From contig WFQV01000031.1 in the NCBI GenBank assembly GCA_015486905.1, forward strand, positions 1 through 9,378: a DNA stretch of 9,378 nucleotides, given 5' to 3'. The position numbers and the translations under genes are program-made. The DNA comes from Melioribacteraceae bacterium. GTDB lineage: Bacteria; Bacteroidota; Ignavibacteria; Ignavibacteriales; Melioribacteraceae. The notes beneath the pieces are model-generated. The model was not told the DNA's origin. It worked only from the letters and a program-made list of their open reading frames with translations, and did no database searches. Below, piece after piece: positions 6,500 to 9,378 of this stretch. Each line of letters begins with the position of its first letter. Position 1 is the first letter of the stretch.

Positions 6500-8569
6500 A
6501 TGGAATTAGCCATAAAGAAATACTTCTCTCGATCACAGAAATGGCTGGCGGCACGGTTCGAGCGTGCAAAGATGACCGAGCACCTTTTTATGATTCTCGT
6601 TGCTATTGTAATAGGAATACTCGCCGGCTTCTCCGCAATTTTAATCCGTTGGCTAATTAAAACAATTTCCGATATTTCATTCACCGGTACGGGCAGTCTG
6701 TTGGAAAATATTATTGCCTCGCCTTGGTACTGGAAATTGCTCATACCTTTTATCGGTGGATTAATTGTCGGTCCTCTTATTTATTTCTTTGCACCGGAGG
6801 CAAAGGGTCATGGTGTTCCCGAGGTAATGGAGGCAATACTTCTTAAAGGTGGGAACATCCGTCCTATTGTGGCGGTAATCAAAGCCATCGCTTCGGCTAT
6901 TTCAATAGGTACGGGCGGATCGGTTGGACGTGAGGGACCGATTGTTCAAATTGGTTCGAGCCTCGGTTCTACCGTGGGACAATTCTTCCGTGTGCCTACG
7001 AGGCGACTTAAAACGCTTGTAGGATGCGGCGCTGCAGCCGGCATTGCAGCAGCTTTCAACGCACCCATCGCCGGCGCACTTTTCGCGGTCGAAATAATTT
7101 TAATGGATTTTGCCGTCGCGCAGTTCTCTCCCATCGTGATTTCGTCGGTAATGGCAACGGTAATTTCACACTCGTACGAAGGTAAGTTTTCCGCATTTCA
7201 CGTACCCCCATACCAATATGTTTCACCGTACGAAATAGGGTTCTATTTTCTCCTCGGTGCTGTCACCGGGCTGGCAGCGTATTTGTTTATTAAACTTCTC
7301 TATTTGTCAGAAGATTATTTCGACAATCATTTGAAAGTTCCCGGATATTTAAAGCCCGCTATCGGCGGAATAGGGGTGGGAATAATAGCAATTTTTACTC
7401 CCAATATAATGGGCGTAGGTTACGGTTCCATTAACCTTGCTCTTCACGGGCATCTGCTGTGGTATGTGGCATTGATTTTAATGTTTACAAAAATATTTGC
7501 TACGTCCGTTACTCTCGGCTCGGGAGGTTCGGGAGGCATCTTTGCGCCCTCGCTTTTTATGGGAGCAATGGTAGGTTTGACCTTCGGCTGGATTGTTCAC
7601 GCTTATTTTCCAAGCGTTACTGCCGAACCGGGGGCTTATGCTCTCGTGGCTATGGGGGGATTAGTAGCCGGCACTACACGTGCACCTATTACGGCAATAA
7701 TAATAGTGTTCGAGTTAACAAACGATTACCAGATAGTATTGCCCTTAATGATTACCTGTATCATCAGTATGATTGTCTCTGCTAAATTAACAAGGGAATC
7801 CATATACACATTGAAGCTTGTGCTTAGGAATATCGGGATTAAAGAAGGGACGGAAATTAACATAATGGAATCCATCTTCGTTAAGGATGTTTATTTGAAA
7901 AATTTTACTTGGATTAATGCCAACGATAATTTTAATTTAATTGTGAACAAAATAATTCAAGGCCGCGGAAGGGAATTCCCCGTACTCGACGAAGAAATGA
8001 ATTTGATTGGTGTAATTACCGTGGATATGATTAAAGACTACCTTTTTGAAACGGATACTCTCGGCAATGTTTTAATTGCAAGGGATATCCTTTCCACCGA
8101 AATGGAAAGCGTTACTCCTACCGATAATTGTCAAACGGCGATTGACAAAATGCGGCTGAAAGATTTCGAAACTATTCCCGTGGTTGAAAATGAAAACTCC
8201 AGGAAAGTAATCGGTGTAGTTAAAATAAAAGATATTCAAGATGCTTACAATAGAGAAGTAGAACGGCGGGATATTACTTCAACATTGGCAAGCAGTATTA
8301 CAATGTCTAAGAAAAAACCGGAAGTTCATTTCCTTGAAGGTTATGAAATTGCCGAGATTGTTCCCCCTCGTTCATTTGTAGGAAGAACGATTAAGGAACT
8401 TAATGTACGGGCACGATTCGGTGTTGATATTCTTTCCATTAAAAATAATGAAAGTGACACACTTCAAATAACCGCAATTCCAAGTCCCGATTACATGATA
8501 GGTGCAAACGACACGCTCGTTGTGGCGGGTGAAATCGGAAACATCAATATGCTAAAAAACCTTTCTTAA
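6500..8569 (+). CDS. ClC-family chloride channel/transporter with CBS pair and RCK_C domain
   Basis: A 689-aa inner-membrane protein that conducts or exchanges anions. The ClC membrane domain (about 28-440) carries the signature regions GHGVPE (103-108), GREGP (143-147) with the gating glutamate E145, AAAFNAPIAGALFAVE (ending at E198), GSGGIFAP (343-350) and the pore tyrosine Y436. Two CBS domains follow (about 455-511 and 530-585), then a TrkA-C/RCK_C-like domain (about 610-686). These soluble domains usually sense nucleotides or other small ligands. Two features differ from E. coli ClC: the position of Ser107 is His104, and the position of the internal proton glutamate Glu203 is Ile199. This makes a proton-coupled Cl- antiporter less certain; channel-like or altered-anion transport is possible. 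ATG 6500 lies 28 nt after the AlbA_2 gene and has no Shine-Dalgarno. The family call is firm; substrate and mechanism are inferred. Confidence 0.95.
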   Translation: MELAIKKYFSRSQKWLAARFERAKMTEHLFMILVAIVIGILAGFSAILIRWLIKTISDISFTGTGSLLENIIASPWYWKLLIPFIGGLIVGPLIYFFAPEAKGHGVPEVMEAILLKGGNIRPIVAVIKAIASAISIGTGGSVGREGPIVQIGSSLGSTVGQFFRVPTRRLKTLVGCGAAAGIAAAFNAPIAGALFAVEIILMDFAVAQFSPIVISSVMATVISHSYEGKFSAFHVPPYQYVSPYEIGFYFLLGAVTGLAAYLFIKLLYLSEDYFDNHLKVPGYLKPAIGGIGVGIIAIFTPNIMGVGYGSINLALHGHLLWYVALILMFTKIFATSVTLGSGGSGGIFAPSLFMGAMVGLTFGWIVHAYFPSVTAEPGAYALVAMGGLVAGTTRAPITAIIIVFELTNDYQIVLPLMITCIISMIVSAKLTRESIYTLKLVLRNIGIKEGTEINIMESIFVKDVYLKNFTWINANDNFNLIVNKIIQGRGREFPVLDEEMNLIGVITVDMIKDYLFETDTLGNVLIARDILSTEMESVTPTDNCQTAIDKMRLKDFETIPVVENENSRKVIGVVKIKDIQDAYNREVERRDITSTLASSITMSKKKPEVHFLEGYEIAEIVPPRSFVGRTIKELNVRARFGVDILSIKNNESDTLQITAIPSPDYMIGANDTLVVAGEIGNINMLKNLS

Positions 8570-8584
8570 ATTACTTTCGCTATC

Positions 8585-8620
8585 ACAGACAGAGCTGGCA
8601 GGTCTGTAGAACAGACTTTT
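8585..8620 (+). terminator. Weak terminator or competing hairpins after the ClC gene
   Basis: GTCTGT (8602-8607) can pair with ACAGAC (8611-8616) around AGA, followed by TTTT. The same GTCTGT can instead pair with ACAGAC at 8585-8590. The stem is short and the T-run is only four, so termination would be weak; this is nevertheless the only candidate near the ClC stop codon. Confidence 0.3.
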
Positions 8621-8643
8621 GCATGAATGCATGTTTGGATTTT

Positions 8644-8677
8644 CGACTTCGCCCGACAAGTCGGGATTCGTCGCGAC
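8644..8677. repeat. Overlapping inverted repeats (CCCGAC/GTCGGG and GTCGCGAC)
   Basis: CCCGAC (8652-8657) and GTCGGG (8660-8665) form a 6-bp stem with a 2-nt gap. CGACTT (8644-8649) and AAGTCG (8658-8663) form an alternative stem using some of the same bases. GTCGCGAC (8670-8677) is a perfect 8-bp palindrome. The minus strand carries the GCGAAGTCG core similar to other hairpins of the window. Confidence 0.55.
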
Positions 8678-8710
8678 AGGTTGGATGGTTTTTTCTACCA
8701 ATTTTAAATT

Positions 8711-8729
8711 CCCCTCTTTCAAGACGGGG
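8711..8729. repeat. CCCCTCTT hairpin
   Basis: CCCCTCTT (8711-8718) pairs with AAGA-GGGG (8721-8729) with one bulged C (8725) and a 2-nt loop, looking like a decayed perfect inverted repeat. No T-tract follows, so it resembles an intergenic repeat rather than a terminator. Confidence 0.5.
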
Positions 8730-8834
8730 TGTTGAAAAATTATAACTTTTAACTACATCAAACATTTCGACAGATTTCTTTACTTCGATACCTTCGGAAT
8801 TGTAGAATTATTTCTAATTGATTTTTTTTACAAA

Positions 8835-8884
8835 GGTTTACCCTCTGGGGGACGGTCGTTTTTAAAACCTATTCACCCTTTCCC
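8835..8884 (-). repeat. Dispersed intergenic element, copy B
   Basis: This is the reverse-orientation partner of the element at 13-60. GGGAAAGGGTGAAT is identical in both; a one-base insertion follows, then 16 of 17 bases match (GGTTTTAAAAA, one transition, GACCG). Beyond that the copies share a C-run and diverge. The flanks differ: here there is a pyrimidine-rich CCTTCC stretch (8884-8892) instead of the 20-bp hairpins around copy A. Confidence 0.7.
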
Positions 8885-8983
8885 TCCTTCCCTTTCAAAA
8901 ATGGAAGAAGGGCGAGATTAAAAATAAGATTAATCATCAGTCCTTTCTTTCTGTCTATTATTGATGATTCAAATTGTCCAAAA

Positions 8984-9000
8984 GAACCGTGAAGCGGTTC
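8984..9000. repeat. GAACCG/CGGTTC hairpin
   Basis: GAACCG (8984-8989) and CGGTTC (8995-9000) are perfect inverted repeats around TGAAG. The loop and first stem base give GAAGCGG, similar to the AAGCG-containing loops of the hairpins at 9065-9096 and near 199-229. Confidence 0.55.
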
Positions 9001-9025
9001 AAGTTTATTATTGCTAAAACGAAAG

Positions 9026-9056
9026 CCTTGCATGGATGAATGGATTAGAGTTGGAT
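9026..9056 (-). repeat. Inverted, shortened ATCC repeat
   Basis: On the minus strand ATCC starts at 9056, 9045 and 9037 (spacing 11 then 8), with units ATCCATTC and ATCCATGC, followed by CAAGG. This matches the tandem octamers and the trailing CAAGG at 87-134 in the opposite orientation. Confidence 0.55.
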
Positions 9057-9064
9057 TTATGTAG

Positions 9065-9096
9065 CACAGTTTGCTAAGCGTAGCGGGCAAACTGTG
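9065..9096. repeat. Perfect 10-bp inverted repeat with AAGCGTAGCG loop
   Basis: CACAGTTTGC (9065-9074) and GCAAACTGTG (9087-9096) pair perfectly around a 12-nt loop, TAAGCGTAGCGG. It is the strongest hairpin in the right flank. No T-tract follows on either strand, so it is not a typical terminator. Confidence 0.65.
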
Positions 9097-9173
9097 GCGG
9101 TTTGTTTTAAATATTTTGTGTTTTACAGCGTTAAACGGATTAACAGTTTCCCTGCAAATTCCGGAGGGACTAA

Positions 9174-9210
9174 GCAATCTGTGATAAAAGATTTACTGGC
9201 AATCTGTAAT
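9174..9210. repeat. Short direct repeat GCAATCTGTRAT
   Basis: GCAATCTGTGAT (9174-9185) and GCAATCTGTAAT (9199-9210) differ at one base and are 25 bp apart. Together with GGAGGGACTAA just upstream, the minus strand reads like a decayed copy of the AGATTGCTTCGTC-type intergenic repeat common in many bacterial genomes; that link is from memory. Confidence 0.45.
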
Positions 9211-9225
9211 ATTTGGCTTAAAATA

Positions 9226-9243
9226 AAAGATCTTATGATCTTT
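9226..9243. repeat. AAAGATC/GATCTTT hairpin
   Basis: A perfect 7-bp inverted repeat with the tetraloop TTAT. Its arms are AT-rich and no long T-tract follows, so a role in termination is doubtful. Confidence 0.4.
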
Positions 9244-9296
9244 AATTTGCTGAAGAATTACTTTTTAGACAGTCCTCCCAGCCGAATGCTCTAAAT

Positions 9297-9328
9297 AAAA
9301 AAAAGCCTGTTAAAAATACTCAGGCTTT
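9297..9328 (-). terminator. Rho-independent terminator of the tRNA gene
   Basis: Read on the minus strand, AAAGCCTG (9328-9321) pairs perfectly with CAGGCTTT (9309-9302) around an 11-nt AT-rich loop. The T-run continues to 9297, giving eight consecutive T on the transcribed sense strand. It begins about 18 nt after the tRNA 3' end, as expected for the terminator of that transcript. Confidence 0.88.
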
Positions 9329-9345
9329 CAAAGAACTTGTTTTTG

Positions 9346-9378
9346 CTCCGCGTGTAGGATTCGAACCTACATCCCGAC
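9346..9378 (-). tRNA. tRNA, 3' portion only (cut by the window end)
   Basis: On the minus strand the T-arm is complete: stem GTAGG (9370-9366), loop TTCGAAT, stem CCTAC (9358-9354). The 3' acceptor strand ACGCGGA (9353-9347) and discriminator G73 (9346) follow. The genomic bases after G73 are CAA, so the CCA end is not encoded and must be added enzymatically. The anticodon lies outside the window, so the isotype cannot be read. A72 and G73 would suit tRNA-Asn or tRNA-Gln, but this is weak. Confidence 0.92.

Larger units (their letters stand above)
8570..9296. other. Repeat-rich non-coding region between the ClC gene and the tRNA
   Basis: About 730 bp without a supportable gene. The longest frames (102 aa on -, 66 aa on +) run through inverted and degenerate repeats and show no domain or start signal. 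The region holds at least seven hairpins, dispersed element copy B, an inverted version of the ATCC octamer repeat, and a short direct repeat near 9174-9210. It lies between converging transcription units (ClC gene on +, tRNA on -). Confidence 0.75.

Noticed and set aside
7459..7785. 108-aa frame inside the ClC gene
   Set aside because: It is an out-of-frame shadow of the membrane domain, whose own frame has unmistakable ClC motifs.
8583..8765. 60-aa open frame on the minus strand
   Set aside because: It is built from hairpin repeats; the peptide reads as translated repeat DNA.
8869..9177. 102-aa open frame on the minus strand
   Set aside because: It spans several inverted repeats and element B, with no domain, no ribosome site and no conserved-looking core.
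9094..9294. 66-aa open frame on the plus strand starting with GTG
   Set aside because: The start lies in the arm of a hairpin, the frame crosses a direct repeat, and there is no ribosome site.
1..9296. Composite transposon or genomic island bounded by the inverted element
   Set aside because: The enclosed genes include secA, a core gene; there is no transposase, integrase or target duplication, and the repeat is only about 48 bp.

Overview
The window looks like a chromosomal segment of a Bacteroidota/Chlorobiota-type bacterium, most likely near the Ignavibacteria. This is inferred from a SecA with the long insertions and zinc-binding tail usual in that group, an AT-rich genome with weak Shine-Dalgarno use, a TPR lipoprotein resembling the PorW/SprE proteins of the type IX secretion machinery, and intergenic DNA packed with small hairpin repeats.

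Layout: 1-405 is non-coding and repeat-rich (a 60-bp-spaced hairpin repeat, a dispersed element of about 48 bp, five 8-bp tandem units, a GC-rich hairpin, then the secA leader). Four genes follow, all on the + strand: secA (406-3486), a TPR lipoprotein (3591-5807), an AlbA_2/winged-helix putative regulator (5815-6471) and a ClC-family anion transporter or channel with CBS and RCK_C domains (6500-8569). The last three are separated by 7 and 28 nt and probably form a transcription unit. The 104-nt gap after secA holds a weak hairpin and a possible promoter. Bases 8570-9296 are again non-coding and full of hairpins and degenerate repeats. The window ends inside a tRNA gene on the - strand (9346-9378), with a clear intrinsic terminator downstream of it (9297-9328).

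Functionally, SecA powers Sec export across the inner membrane. The lipoprotein would be exported by Sec and anchored in the envelope, possibly serving type IX secretion. The AlbA_2 protein is a likely DNA-binding or regulatory protein of unknown target. The ClC protein moves anions across the inner membrane under probable ligand control.

I see no defence island, phage, insertion sequence or CRISPR array. The coding content is ordinary. The points most worth a second look are the departures of the ClC protein from the standard antiporter residues, the PorW/SprE-like reading of the lipoprotein, and the shared inverted repeats in the two intergenic flanks.
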